Part shown: positions 10,651 to 23,640 of the stretch, in pieces | Layout: each line of letters opens with the position of its first letter | Numbering within the stretch: the stretch's first letter is position 1 | DNA from: Vanilla planifolia | Taxonomy: Eukaryota; Streptophyta; Magnoliopsida; Asparagales; Orchidaceae | DNA: 64,000 bases | Direction of reading: 5' to 3' | NCBI GenBank assembly: GCA_023846275.1 | Contig: JAIUJO010000091.1 | Location: forward strand, 692,001-756,000 | Translations under genes and position numbers: made by a program | The notes under the pieces: generated by a model | What the model saw: the letters and a program-made list of their open reading frames with translations, nothing else | Told to the model about the DNA's origin: nothing | The model's database searches: none

Positions 10651-13600
10651 AATTAATATAAATTAGTGTCCTTCTTACTAATTAGTGATTGTAATTATAA
10701 CATATAATTTCTAAATTTTTTTGAAATAATATTAAGATATGATTAAAAATAGATCTTCAAGATAGTTTAAGTGGATACATTAAGTCATGAAGGATTGTAA
10801 TGTAAGTGGTTACCTGCTCACTTAGTTGAAGACATTCAAAATTAACACATTTTAGTTATTTTACTTACAATTGAAATTTGTAATGCAAATAATTTTTTAC
10901 TTCCTTACAAATAATTATTTCAGGAATATTTTTGTTAGGGAGCATTAACTATCTTAACTAAGAATAATAGCTAAAAGTGATAGAAATTATCAAAAGGACA
11001 AGCAGAACAAACTCTTGTTTTAAAAACAATTATTTGATTTAATATATGTTGATAATTATGAGCCTTCAATATCATTTTTTATAATACAATATCTTGCCTT
11101 TTGAAGAGAATTTCTTATAAAAAATAATATCATTGATATTTTTTGAAAAGCTTTAACTTTCTTTTTTTGAAAAATGTTTATATGCTGTAGATATTATCTA
11201 AATATGCATGTAAAAATTTATTGATTGTAATTGTGGCATCAAGGCAAAAGATAAAAACTATTCTGCATATTTTCCTAAAAAATTTAAAGTTTATATTATA
11301 GTTGGGTTTGTTACACCAAGGATGTGATAATTTCTCATACACGTAATCAATTTAGATAATTTATAATAAGTCATGCTTGATTTTTAATATATGAAAAACA
11401 TGTTTTGTTGCAGTCTTTTATGTATTTTAACTTCCTTATTATAACATAGTTTTTATACTTGTGTTTGATAATTTTTTTAAATAGTATAACATTTCACTTT
11501 AATATTTCAAACTTTTTTCATTAATTATTGTTTATGTTTTGACTATTTAACACCTTTTGTCTTTGAAAATATTTTTTCTTTTATTTTGAAAAATTATTCT
11601 ACATAATTTAAAGTTCATGAAAATTTTGTAGACCTCACTGTGTTATTTTTTATTTCTTAAAAACCTTTAATTACATTATTTGATAGAATATCATTTTTTT
11701 CTTAACTTATGTTAGAATATTTATGGAGGTTCTTATCATATTAATGTATCTTATCATTTATTTAATTTTTTTGATTTAAAGTTCCATTTTTATTTAAATC
11801 TGGCACTTTCTATTTACTTTGTGGCACTTAAATTTATTTTGTATAACTTATAAATAGTAGTTTGTCATTTAAAATGTGCAAAAAATTTTAAATATTTTTT
11901 GTTTCTAATATTTAATACTTTTCTAATAGCCTTGATATAGTTCTTATTTTATGCTTAATTCAATTTTTTTATTAGTTTTTTACGTTATTTTGATGAATTA
12001 AAATATTTAGACAAAAGAATTATTTTTGTCTATATTCATAGAATTGCAATAATATTGTTTTGTTGATTGAGCTTTTACTAACACAAAAGATATTTCTCAC
12101 AACTAAATACTTACCATTAATATTAATTGATTTAGTTATTTTAAATAAAACTAAAGACTTATATTTATGCATTAAATTTTTGTTAAATTTTAATTGCAAA
12201 AAAGTTATATTTTAACAAACGAAAAAACTTTTGCATGCATTTTAAATGATTGATTTCATTATTGTAAAAGAAATATGTATTATTGAAAAAGAAAATTGTA
12301 TCAATAAGAGATATAAAAAATAGTGATTTACAATGTTAATTTTGATAAAAATGTCAAAACAAAGCACCTAAAAGTAATTATAATATTGAAAAATAAATGG
12401 AAAGTATTCTATAAAAATGGAAGCAAGAATAAAGATCATCGGTAAAATGTTGTACTAGAAAGTGCTTAATAAATGATTAATAAGAGCAAAAATTATGAGA
12501 AGAAAAAATGAAATATGTTTTTGGATAGTTCTATTAAGAATTATATTATTAAGAAATGCTTAAATACAAGAAAGTAAAAAGCTTTTAATATTTATAAAAC
12601 ATTTAAAATTATTTATTCAAAAATGGTTTTTTTAAACTATAATCATATGGAATATGTTGATATAGACGTAGCAAGTTTAAAACAATGTAATAAAATATAA
12701 CTATTAAGGCAATTACACACTTGAATATTTAAATAGGATGATTAAAATTTAGTCAAAATTTCAACCATATTATGAACGAAAAATAAAAAACCCAACATAG
12801 ATGACATTGTATAAAATTGCCAAAACTTTGTATTTTAAAAAAATAGAAAATTATGCATTTAGTCATAATAATGAAAATAAAATAGAAATATGTATAAAAA
12901 GGTTAGATAGTTTAAATATTTAAATAATGAAAATAAATTGGTTGACATGTTAATGACAAACATATAGCAAAATATATTTTTAACTTTTTTTTCAAATAAA
13001 AATGTACAGAAAAATAATAAAATAGAAAATTGTTTTGATAAAAAGAATTTAATATGTTCAAAGGAATTAGCATAATAATTTAATAACGTATGAAATTAGA
13101 AACACTTTTTTGTTGTATAATATATTAAAAAAAGGATAGCAATAATTTGATTCATAGATATTATGGCTTAAAAAAATGTTCCAAAAAATAATTAGATAAT
13201 GATTTAAATAATTTTAATAAGTATTTATATATTCATACATTTTGAAAATTTATTTCTTAAAATTATTAGGATAACAAAAAAATCCTCAACTTTTAAAATT
13301 AATTGGATAACATGCCGAAATAAAATTTTACAAAAAATAAGTTTTATTAAAAAACATGCTTTGGAAAATAATTTTTATTTTAAATAAGTTCCAAAAAAAT
13401 TTTCATTATAATTTAAATGCTCAAATGTTTAAAATGAATTTTTATATATTAAATAATAATTTAAAACAATCGTTAGAATAGACAAATGCTTCAAATTTGA
13501 TTATACAAAGGTAATTGCATGGTTTAGAAACAAACTATTTTATTAAATGATCAAACACAAAATTGTTTTATTAATATATAGAAAATTTCAAGAAAATATA

Positions 13601-16600
13601 ATCACAATAAAAAATCATTATGATAGCAAATACTCATATTGTTAAAAATTAATAGCACAATTTATTGCCATAACATTTTAAGGATTATGTAAACTTTATA
13701 AAAAATGAATCAATAATTGAATAGAAACACAAAATGTTGAAACTAGATTGCATTGGATGATAAAAGAAAAGTAGTGAAAGATTAAAAAGAATATGAATAT
13801 TTGCTTCATTTTTAACCATTCTTATGACAACTATAGAGAAGCCATGAGGCTACATCCACTAACCTTTCCTATGGTCTATCTTATATGATGTTGGGCATTT
13901 AGAAATGTAGTTTGATTAGATTGGAAAACATAATTTAGAAAGGTATTTCAAAATAAATATTAATGATAAGAAGTGAAAGAATAATTCATCTAAAAAGTAA
14001 TCAACAAAAAATATTTAAAGGTTAATGATTTCACACAATTTAAGGAACAAAAATTTTTCTAAACAAGAAATGTAAATATTCTAATGAAAGAACAAAAAAA
14101 ATTATTAAAGCTAAAACAAATTAAAAAACCAAGTATAGTTATGTTTAACTAGAATAAAAAATATAATTTACCTAAATAATAAATATTATCTTGTTCTATT
14201 AGTGATGGATATGTCATTATCAAACAATCTAAAAAAATATTTTTATAGTTTTTAAGAAATAAATTTAAGCATAAATTTTAAAATTATTATTAATTTAAAA
14301 ATTTATAGTTTTTATGGTAATTAAAATACTGAAATTTAATTTTTTTATTTGATCTTTAAAAATATATTTTCTAAATGCATTTGAGTAAGCATGCCCATGA
14401 CATAGAACATACATTAATAGAAGGTATAAAAGAGAAAAAAAATTTAAAATCTTAGAGATGATAACTGGATTAATTAATTTAGAAAATATTTTGAATTAGT
14501 CAAAAAAATTTAAGTAACTCAAATTGATTAATATCTTTACACAATTTGATAATGCAAAAGATTAAAGTAAAATTAAAAGAAGTGATTACTTTTGAGAATT
14601 AAGAAAAGAAAAAGTTATGTGTATTTACCAAAAAAATTATTGTACCAAAGAAACAACATTAAATATCTTTTTAGGATGAGAAACTTTAGATATGTAACAA
14701 ATGAAATTAATGATTAAATAATGCAAAAATGTAAGGACATTATATTAAAAAATAATAATTGATTAAGATAAGTGAAAATATTTGGGATGAATTTTCATTG
14801 TTAAAAAAGTATTTGTATAGTTCAAAAAAATTATATCAGCAAAATTCTAATTATAGGTCATTTCAGCAAAAAAAAGTTTTAACAATTTGAAGGATATATA
14901 TTATGTAATTAAAAAATAAGATATAAAATATTATAAATAGTAAATAGTTATTATATTAAAAATTAAATATATTGTTTAAAAAATGCATATCAACACATAT
15001 AAACAAATAATATGAAAGATAAAAACATAAAAATTAATACAATAATAAAACATCAAAAATCTTTAGAGTTAGAAATTTGTGAATGTGACATTTAGAAGAG
15101 AGGGTGACTTACAAAATTTAAACTTAATTAAAATTAACTTAGTTTTGGTACATCAACTCATGATAAAGATATCATTATGATTCTTTTAATTTCTTAAGAA
15201 AAAATCAAAACAAAGTTTAACAATATCATTATGATTCTTTTCATACCAAGCCAACTAATGTCACTTTAAAAATTCCATATTTATTTTAATTATTCTTTCA
15301 AGAAGGTAGTTTTAGGGAAACTTATTTATTTTTCACAAAATATTTTTTATTCAAAATCATTCAAATTAAAATCAAATGGGTCATAAAAGAAATCTCTTGG
15401 ATGTCATGAATGTTAAAATAAAGTAAAATTTAAGAAGCCTTTTTTAACTTAAGTAAACCATTATGTCAGAATATTGTTATTCTTAAACAATAAATAATTT
15501 GAAGAAAAGCAAAGGTGCACAAATGGTTTTAGTGATTCTATAAAACTATTGCCTGCGTTGTCTCTTAATCAAGTAAGCTAAGTTTTAAAAAACTATACTT
15601 ATTATTGTAGCTACTATTTTTTAGATAGCGGCCAGGTACAAGTGATGTTACTGCAAATGAAGTAATATAGTTTACACATTTATTAAATACTAGAAGAAAT
15701 AATACAACAAAATTTATATAATTCATTAAAAGGTTATATGATACAATAATTAAATACTATGAAAGAAGGCTACCCAATTAATCTAGAAAAGTTGATAAAC
15801 CAAGTAAAATACTATATAAATTAGCAATCAAGCAAATAAGATAAAGGATGATACCATAGTGAAAAGCACAATCAACTTTCATTTTCTTGTTTTATATATA
15901 ACATTACTTTGTAATAAATTCATTGTAAAATTTTTTAAAAACTTATTTGTATTTATATGAATCAAAGTAATATAACAAATCAAGAAATTTAAATAATTAA
16001 AAATCTCATTATTAAATGAATAAAAAATGATATTGAATTTATATGACACTACAAACTTTGAGTCATATATTTAATGTTGTTTCCTTCATGCCCTGCCTAA
16101 TCTTCTAATGAGTTCATTGTATGTTATAACATATGCCATTATTTTTTATGAAACATTAAGATTATGCATATTAATGCACTTCTTAGGTAGCCACTTAGTT
16201 TCAAAATATGATAAGAACATCAAAGTAGTATAAATAATATAATTGATGCAAATTGCTCATGATCTAAATTGACTTAAGTTTCATTTTTTTCCATGAAATA
16301 TCAATAATATTGTAAAATAGTTGAAAGGTACAAATGTGAAAAGCATATGTAATTTGTAATTTTATACTTTTATAAATTATAATAGTTGATCAATTTAAAG
16401 AATGAAATTTATATATTAAATATTTATTAAGACATTAATATTCATATAACGTGTCTGAAATGCATGCCTTATTATCTCCAAAATTCAATATTCAAGAGCA
16501 ATATAATATAAGCATAATTTTCATATCAACAAGAAGGGAAATTTTTGTAATTCTAAATAAAATAAATTATATTTACTAAATTTATAGTGGGAATTACTTC

Positions 16601-19600
16601 ATCAAGTGCTAAACAAATGATTTCAAGATTTACAAGTTGAGATACACATGAGAAAAGCTACTAACACTCATTCACTTATACTCACAACTGAATTACATAA
16701 TAAAATGCTAGATCATACCCTTTAATTACTCAATTAATGTTAGACTTTCCTACTCATAATTCAAATATCACTTAAGAAAAAAATTATTAACAAAGATATG
16801 ATTCAACAAAGAATTGTTGTTTAATCAAGTGTTCAAGAGTTTTAACAATTTGTGTTTCACTTGAGTAGCTTTATTTTTGTAGATAAGCACAGTAGTTACT
16901 AAAAGAAAGTTTATTAGTAAAGAGTTTTAAATTTATTGAAACTATCATGAATAAGTAGTTGTAAATAATAAAATAAGTTTTTCAATAAAGCATTGTTTAA
17001 TGTTTTTTATAATAAAATAAAAAATATTATAATAATAAGGGAGTAAAGAAATATGAAAACACAAAGAAAAAAGTAATATCATCATTATTATAAACTATTT
17101 GAAAATTTTAAATTATTTACTATCGAAGGAACATTGCATTAGAAAGAAAAAAATCTAAAATTAATAATAATGTAAAAAGTATTAAGATATTGAATGTCAA
17201 CTTATTGAAATTTAGGCACAAAACTTATTTATTAGAAAATGTCTTCAAGAAGTAGTGTGCAACAAATTTGCTAAATGAGATCATGAACTTAATACAACAA
17301 TTTATAATTTTAGTATTTAAGTGCGTAACAAATAACTTGTGTGGGCTTGCTTTATCTGTGTACTATACCTCTTTTAAAGGATTATAAATGCTAGATGTGG
17401 ACATAAAGAATACTTAGATAACAAGGAGCATTTTGCAAATTTAAACATGGTTTACATCATTTATGTGGCCTTGGGTGGTGTTTCAGTTTATTGTTGTACA
17501 CTTTTTATCCATTGCATAAACAATATTTGCCTTGTTTATTTACTTAGATATTTTTATTAATATTTCATAAAGTTGTTTCTCATATTTGTTGTTTTATTTA
17601 CTATTCTATATATTATCTTTTTTATTATTTTTCATTTTTACATTCAAAAATTTATATTTGCATTATTTTGTTAAACATCTTTTCTAATCATTATATAATA
17701 ATATTATATTAAGAATAATTTTTAATGCTTTAAATTTGTAAAATTTCATATTTTTTAACTTAACTATTTTCTTTATGTTTATGTGTCTCCACGAATTACA
17801 CAACTTTTTTTGTTATGCCTTACAAATATTTTATTAAATTAAATATGAAATATTCAATAATGCAAATGGTTTTAGAATTTTTAGTACATAATATTTTGTT
17901 AATTTCAAAGATGTACTTCTCAGAATAACATGACGAGACTATTGATTATTGAATTTTCTTTTATAATTATGATTAATTTACTACTTATGCAAATAACTTG
18001 TTTATCATAAATTTAAAATTTACTTAATTAGTTTTGCAAGTTTTGATGGCATAATATTTGTATTTGTTTTATGTATTTATTCTATTGAAATTCTAAAAAT
18101 TGTTTTTTAATATATTGTAAAATACATTTAATGTTTCCGATTTTTTCTATTATATAAGAAAAATTTTAGAATATTTTTTAGAAAATGACTTTAAAATGCT
18201 CAATAAAAGGTTTTAATGTATTAATAAAACATTTTATTAAAAATATGCTGCTTATTAGATAATATAGCAAAAAAAGGTTAGGATTTAAAAGCATGGATAC
18301 CTTGTGATGCATATAAAAACTCTTAAAAACTAAAAAAGTGAAACAATGTTACATTTAAAATTTAAGATGTTAATATGTTATAAAAAATAGGTTGGTACAA
18401 TCAAATATTGACAAATGTAAGAAATAAAATTATATAAAACTATTCTGACAAAGAAAATTTAAAATATGTAGATTTATTTGAATAACAAGTCATGAAGTTG
18501 TTTTCTTTTTACATATCAGAAAGTTTAAAAATTATAAATAATATTGTAATCTAAGTATAACAAATGATTTATTATAATTTAAAAATGCATAGAAATCTAA
18601 CAAAAGTTATAACATATCCATTGATTAATTCAAGAACAATTACATTATGTTTACATAAACTATACAGAAGTAAAATAAAAAATAAATAACATAAATATAA
18701 TGAACGTATAAATTATTTTGCTCATTTATGCAATAGATTAACAAAAACATTTCTAAATAATTTAATTTAACCAAACTGCACATCATAATAAAAATTAAAA
18801 ATCTAAAGATTTAAAAATACAAATGTGTAATAGAATAATGGAATGACAAAAATGTTAAAAACCATTTCATACCATAATTAGTGAAAAGATATTCTCGTCG
18901 TCGACTATATGAAAGTTTTGATAAAAATAATCAAAATATAAATATTTTAAATTAAATCACCAATAAATTGTTCATATAAACATGTCACTAAAAGTAAATA
19001 ATACCTAAGAATTAATGATGTTTTGTTGGACATGTTGAGGGTTTATGACAACAATAATTGGCATTTCCTATTCTTTGTAGTACAATTAGTAGGTATTATG
19101 AAATGTTTTTTATAACTTAGTGAATAGTTTCGATAATTGGTTAAAAATCATTGAATTATTTGTATGTATCATTACATGGAAGTTATCTTTTTTATGAAAA
19201 TATTTTTTTTCATAGTTCAAAATTATTTTTTAATTTTTTATTTATAAACATATATTTTACCTAAAATTTGTGAAATTTTTTTCCTTATTAAAATTATTCT
19301 TATTTTGTTTGAGTTTTTTTACAAATAAATACTCTTTCATAATTCATTCCTTTTTTGTGAGCTCACTAGACATGCATTAGCAAAATTTGCATATTATTTT
19401 AAAAATTTTCTACATTTTTTTTGTTTTTTTTCTTTTTTATTTTAATTTAGTTATTTTATTTTCACATTACGAAACACTATATTTTTTTCGAAAATTTTTA
19501 AAATTTTTTTAAATTTTTTACTTTTAATATATATTTTCATTGTCCATATTTGTAAACAAATTTGCTTGATATGTCACAAAAACATTTTTAACATCTAAAA

Positions 19601-20085
19601 TGTCCAATATTTTAAATTATTGAAAATAAATAAATGATTTTTATTTCCACATGTTGATTAATTTAAATAGTCTATTACAAAAATAACTCTTATTTTTTCT
19701 TTTTAGTGTTTTCGTTTGTAATTGTTTCTATATAAAGCTTAACTCAATTTGTTGTACAATTTATGTGCAATTTTATAATTGCAAAATTCTTAAACACATT
19801 AAACATTTAGCTATATTTATGCTCATAGTAACTTGTTATTTTTCTTTGAATACTAATATCATTTATAGAATAATTGCTTTCGCAAATTATAAAGGATGCT
19901 TTTGGAACTTTAATTATTTATTTCTTTTTTGAAAAAAAACTTAAAAAAATTCAATTTTATGTAAAAAAAATAACTAATAAAAATAAGTAGATAATTCATA
20001 TAATAGAATATTGATAATAATAAAAACTAATTCTCGACTAATATATATTTAGAAATTTCAAAATATAAAAAATTATGTGGCAAAT
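10650..20085. other. Very AT-rich domain with alternating strand bias, block A
   Basis: No gene or recognisable element is visible in about 9.4 kb. The plus strand is T-rich at about 10,850-12,230, A-rich at 12,230-17,000, T-rich at 17,500-18,180, A-rich at 18,180-18,960 and T-rich again at 19,040-19,920. The same order is seen in block B. T-rich stretches at 11,850-12,100 and 19,590-19,760 share an alignable string of landmarks (an AAAATGT motif, then GAT(T/G)AATT(T/A)AAATA, then a TTA(C/G)ACAAAA-like stretch). This suggests the domain is itself built of old repeats. Confidence 0.5.
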
Positions 20086-20224
20086 TCTCCATGAAAAATC
20101 TTTTTTCTGCTTTGAAGGGTTGGAGTGACATGTGGACTACATCTTTCACTTATGAATGCTTTGTCTAATATGTCTTGGTCGTGTTAAGCGAATTCTTGAT
20201 TCTTTCAAGAATTCATCCAAAGAT

Positions 20225-20450
20225 ATGACAAATTTTGTATAGGTCTACAACAAGTTCGATGTCATGAAGGTGTAACAAACCTTGGGGTTCCATTGTAAAA
20301 ATTGCAGGGAAGCTAAATAATATAGATTCTATTGTGGGAGTTATTGTAATCTTAGATACTACTATGGCTCAAATAAAAGTACTATTAATAAATTCTAAAT
20401 CTAATTCATTATAAGACATAAATAAGATTTTCTTATTTGGAGTGGTTGGT
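20225..20450 (-). pseudogene. Protease-to-reverse-transcriptase linker remnant of G1
   Basis: The minus strand reads KKILFMSYNELDLEF, a stop, then a stretch containing ESILFSFPAIF, EPQGLLHLHDIE and LVVDL. This parallels the segment just before reverse transcriptase in plant gypsy polyproteins, which has the form 'x-L-L-x-x-F-x-D-V-F-P...P-x-G-L-P-P-x-R-D-I-x-H...I-D-L'. The conserved spacing over about 60 residues supports the call. The polyprotein homology then ends, and no reverse transcriptase motif follows. Confidence 0.55.
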
Positions 20451-20690
20451 GGTTTCTTTTTAATAGGCTGGATATTCTCTTTAGATGTTGATGGGTGTAG
20501 CTTAAACTTTTGTCAATGATGAGTTAAATATCAAAGTATGCATTGTTGCAAGGACTTTATGGTCATATAACAAGGGTCATCATAAGAAAATATTTTCTTT
20601 TGTATAGAAATATCATCGTATAAAATTTCTTTGAAAGTATTCGCAAATGTAATTAGTATAGTACTTTGTTTATGACATAAGTGGACTTTT

Positions 20691-20894
20691 TTAATAAAAA
20701 ATAATGTATGGTTTTGCATGATTAATGGTTTGAAGTTTGCTGCATGATAAACCATTTGTAGAAATGAAATTGATTATAATGCTACTATTTATAATGAACC
20801 TACAAACCTTTCCTCCAAACTTGATAAAGGTATGGAATGAGATGGCACGTCTACAATCCTCACTTCTCTTAGGTTGGGTAAAGGTATGTCTCAT
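20691..20894 (-). pseudogene. Gypsy aspartic protease remnant of G1
   Basis: This minus-strand frame includes GGKVCRFIINSSIIINFIS followed by LQTINHAKPY. It matches the plant gypsy protease layout, in which a GKVC strand leads into the catalytic D-S/G-G loop, then N-V-x-S, and later HPKPY. The catalytic Asp-Ser/Gly-Gly has become Asn-Ser-Ser (about 20,778-20,795), so it would be inactive. The frame continues, after a shift, as a conserved post-protease segment at 20,531-20,690. Confidence 0.65.
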
Positions 20895-21299
20895 AACTAT
20901 AACGGCCTAGTGTCATCAATGGCCTCATTAGAGTAGTCATTCTCTAAGTAGGAATAAGAAGCATATTCTTTGATTTCTTACTCACCCCTAGTGTTAAATT
21001 ACCCAAAGTTCCCTTTTGCAATACATCTTATAGTTCGTGTTATTGCGCTAGTACATTACCTCACCTTTCACATCGAGAATAAGTTAGCTTAGGTAATTAA
21101 TGAATAGGTTGGCTTGTTTTCATAGTGCGTTTAAGGGTAAGAATTGGTATGGGAAGTGCTGGTACCTAACTTCTAGATTATCTAACATAGGTGTATTACA
21201 AGTTTAACATAGTTGATGGTGGAACTTTTTTGGTTAGATAAAGCTTTTTAGGCATCAAACTCATTAGCAATGTTATTGAATTCTTCCAAGCTGTGAATT

Positions 21300-21815
21300 A
21301 TATGCCTATAGAGCTCCTACAACATGTATTCTCTATGCCCAAGGTGATCAAAGGGTATTCATTAACACCACAACACAAGTCATAGTCATCTGAATCAGTA
21401 ATGTACTCATAAACATATTTTCTCCTTATGTTAGGCAAGTCCTTAGTCATGTAACTAATTTTGTTATTAGTGTCATATGTATTTCTGTGAGTGGTAATCC
21501 CCTTTTTTTGAGAAAACCACACCTTTTTTCATCAACTTTATTCCATTAGAAGCAATTGTCTAAGGAAACATTCCATTCTATGTGACCTAAAGGGTTTATG
21601 CTACATTCAAAGATGGGAGTGCCATATTTTAAGGACTTCATGAGTTTTGCATAATCATTTTCTTGGTATCAACCAAAAAAATGGTTTTGATTATAAGAAG
21701 TATTTTGTTAATGGTGTTGGCAATATTAGGTTTGAAAAAGGTTGGCTAATTTTGAGCTTGTTCTAAGGTAACCCTAAATCCATATTCCTCTTACTTGGCT
21801 TGAATAAATTGTATT
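21300..21815 (-). pseudogene. Gypsy gag remnant of G1
   Basis: Gag forms the virus-like particle that packages retrotransposon RNA. On the minus strand, 21,549-21,654 translates without stops and includes LKYGTPIFECSINP followed by IEWNVSLDNCF. This has the layout of the start of the retrotransposon gag domain: a short 'phi-F-G-x-x-x-P' segment, then a W-containing helix. Upstream, 21,690-21,815 gives fragments including EEYGFRVTLEQAQN. Downstream the frame is lost, and 21,298-21,522 is an open frame without certain identity. The 780-bp distance from this gag start to the protease is close to the spacing in G2. Confidence 0.45.
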
Positions 21816-21969
21816 CTGATTAGAAGATCATTGAGCATCATTTATGATTGGTTGTTATGTGGGTGCTCCTTGTTCGTGTGCATATTTGTACCTATTAGTA
21901 AAATGAAAAGAAAAAAACCCTAAGCTTTCTCTCTTTTTTAAAATTTGGTGCCAAGACAATTAAAAAGAA

Positions 21970-22953
21970 GGCTTACTTTAGCTTTTCTTTTTTATTCACA
22001 TTGCAAACATTGGCATAGTTAGGCTCTAAAGCAAGGTTTGATGCTTATCAAGAAACCTTGAATGGCGACACACACAGGACAACTATGTAGAGAAACTTCA
22101 AAGAAGATGGAACTAAGAACAACATAAGGGGCATTCCATATGTTAAGCTTAACAGAAGCAAGAATTTGTTTAGTTATTAACTTCCTTGATGAAAAGTCTC
22201 TCACCTTTGATCATTGTTTCTCACAAGATATTTGATTAATGGTTCTTTTATTGGAAAGCCTTTCATCTTTAATGATTGTCTCTTACGAATAAAGTTGAAA
22301 TCTCTCCAACTAGGGTTAAGCATAGACACTTTGTTCATAAAGGTGAAAGCATACAAACAAACTAAATTTTATTTTGTCATTTTTTCAAATATGGTGAACA
22401 TCCCTATTTAAACAGATTTTTAAATAGTCATCTCTAATTTAAAAAATGGAAAATAATGAAGAAAACTATGGCATTAATTGAATTAAACATTTCTCAAATA
22501 GATTCTAAGCCTCAGATGATGGTAATAGCAGATGGCAAAATGGTCGAGTGAAATCAGTGTAGTGCCGGCAGAGGACACGACACATTCATTTTCAGTTTTG
22601 GGTAGGTGTAGGTCTTGTAGAAAGAACAGGTTGTTGGATTGGAAGGTTGCAATGGGTCATTGTAGGTTGGTGTAGGTCAAACATTTGTCAATCAGTGTTC
22701 TTATTTAAATTCAAGTCATGCGACAGAGCGAGTCAGCTCAGGAGGTGAATGTGAGTGCTAACAAAGGCAAATGATAACATTAATGACAGCAAATGGTGAT
22801 GAGTGATTGTAGACTACAAAATCAATAAAAAAATTAATTTTAAGCATTTTTTAAGATAAATTTCAACCAAAAAATTCATCAATGAACTTGTGGAACTAGT
22901 GCGACAATAGTAAATGCATATTTTGCAAACTATTTTTAGACACTCCTAGGTCA
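21970..22953 (-). repeat. LTR L1 (3' LTR of G2)
   Basis: The high-coordinate end, ...CTAGGTCA at 22,953, is followed by TCCTCCTTAGG, the complement of a purine-rich tract. This matches L4, where ...TTGCAACA (61,458) is followed by TCCTCCCTAGG. The U5 part (22,201-22,400) aligns with L2, L3 and L4, sharing GATC(A/C)TTGT(T/C)TCTCAC, a TCTCTCCAACTAG stretch and a CAAACAAACTAAATTTTATTT-like stretch. CCTATTTAAAC at about 22,404 is the complement of a TATA-like box. The low-coordinate end is estimated from where similarity to L4 fades, at GGCTTA. Confidence 0.6.
22201..22286. repeat. Duplicated U5 motif in L1
   Basis: TCACCTTTGATCATTGTTTCTC (22,201-22,222) recurs 62 bp later in diverged form at 22,263-22,286. 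The same duplication with a 60-bp period is present in L2 (26,341-26,366 and 26,402-26,426) but not in L3 or L4. This supports L1 and L2 being the two LTRs of one element. Confidence 0.6.
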
Positions 22954-22975
22954 TCCTCCTTAGGTGAAAGAGAGT
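22954..22975 (-). other. Polypurine tract of G2
   Basis: On the minus strand, a purine-rich CTAAGGAGGA lies directly before the LTR L1 boundary; the equivalent in L4 is CTAGGGAGGA at 61,459-61,468. Polypurine tracts prime plus-strand DNA synthesis of LTR retrotransposons and always touch the 3' LTR, so this fixes the LTR end and the element's orientation. Confidence 0.55.
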
Positions 22976-23084
22976 TTACTCGTTTAATTCAGGGTGATGG
23001 GTATACTAGTGTTCAAAAAGGTGCTTCATGATATGGTGTAGATATCATAAGTAAGCGAAGAGTTCTTGATTAGAGGTTTCCTTT

Positions 23085-23640
23085 TCAACAAATTAAAAAT
23101 TTCCTAACTTTACAATCATCAGAAAAAATTACCTCATGATCTATAATTTTCTCGACATTATCCTTACTTTTTATGAAGGCTAATGTAGTTATAGAAATGA
23201 GTTTACTCAACATGGTTGAATCAAACTCGAATGGCGCACTAGATAAATGACGTGGTGCTTTATAAGAAACTAAATCCTTAATGTTAAATGTTGCACTAAA
23301 CCCATACTCTTCTAACCAATTCAAACACATACGCATTAGTTCCTAGTTTTTGAATAGTCCTAAATGGTCCAGGTCCACGTGCTTGTTATTCTTGTAAACT
23401 CCAAGAGGGAACTACTTTGTCTTAACTCTAATTATAATGTAGTCTCTTTCATGTAAGTTTTTAATATTTCTTTGAGCTTTTGCTAGTTTCTCGTATTTTT
23501 TATTATGCAATTTAATTTTTTTTATATTATTTCATGAGAGGTAAAAAATAAAAATAGATGTTTGAAAGCTTATTAGTAATGAAATAAGATCAATGAAAGA
23601 TATTAGCTTACTATCATCAGCCTACTTAATAGCTAATAGG
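23085..23640 (-). pseudogene. Gypsy integrase C-terminal region (GPY/F module) of G2
   Basis: The minus strand reads, in pieces: IKKIKLHNKKYEKLAKAQR (about 23,530-23,470), then RDYIIIRVKTK, a stop and FPLGVYKNNK (about 23,440-23,385). After a frame change come ARGPGPFRTIQKL (23,341-23,382) and GTNAYVFEL, and after another change EEYGFSATFNIKDLVSY. This is the order of the integrase tail of plant gypsy elements: a basic helix, the RxERFP-like segment, the GPF(K/R)xxx(K/R) core of the GPY/F module, and the A-T-F-N-V-x-D-L-x-P-Y end. At least one stop and two frameshifts disable it. The region beyond the D-L-x-x-Y end leads straight to the polypurine tract. Confidence 0.75.

Larger units (their letters stand above)
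1..20085. repeat. Duplicated block A (left copy of a >20 kb segmental duplication)
   Basis: The block aligns by eye, in the same orientation and order, with 29,530-50,405. Anchor pairs are 86-113 with 29,641-29,668, about 240-400 with 31,230-31,400, about 1,640-1,710 with 32,360-32,430, 4,500 with 36,830, 10,130 with 40,425, 17,700 with 47,940 and 18,885 with 49,160. The best stretches are about 80-85 percent identical and others much lower, so the duplication is old. Homology is already present at base 1, so the left edge lies outside the window, and it fades at about 20,075 against 50,405. The block contains no credible gene; its short open frames are stop-limited noise. Block A alone has about 2.4 kb at 5,870-8,285. 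Confidence 0.75.
20090..21960 (-). mobile_element. G1: truncated Ty3/gypsy gag-protease remnant
   Basis: Minus-strand remnant of a gypsy retrotransposon. It reads from a leader with AGAGAGAAAGCTTAGGGTT (about 21,915-21,935) through gag to protease and the linker ahead of reverse transcriptase. It ends at about 20,100, at the break with block A. Reverse transcriptase, RNase H and integrase are missing. Stops and frameshifts occur throughout. Its gag sequence differs from that of G2, so it is either an older and different lineage or a diverged relative. Its 5' side lies against the LTR L1. Confidence 0.6.

Noticed and set aside
10650-20085. Organelle, viral or bacterial DNA insert because of the extreme AT content
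   Set aside because: No plastid or mitochondrial gene, no viral reverse transcriptase, replication protein or capsid motif, and no long open frame was found. The domain is duplicated together with its repeat neighbours.
21940-21960. TTTGGTGCCAAGACAATTAA as a plus-strand primer-binding site
   Set aside because: It resembles a TGGCGCC-type site, but the neighbouring gag and protease read on the minus strand and no LTR end of plus orientation lies directly before it.
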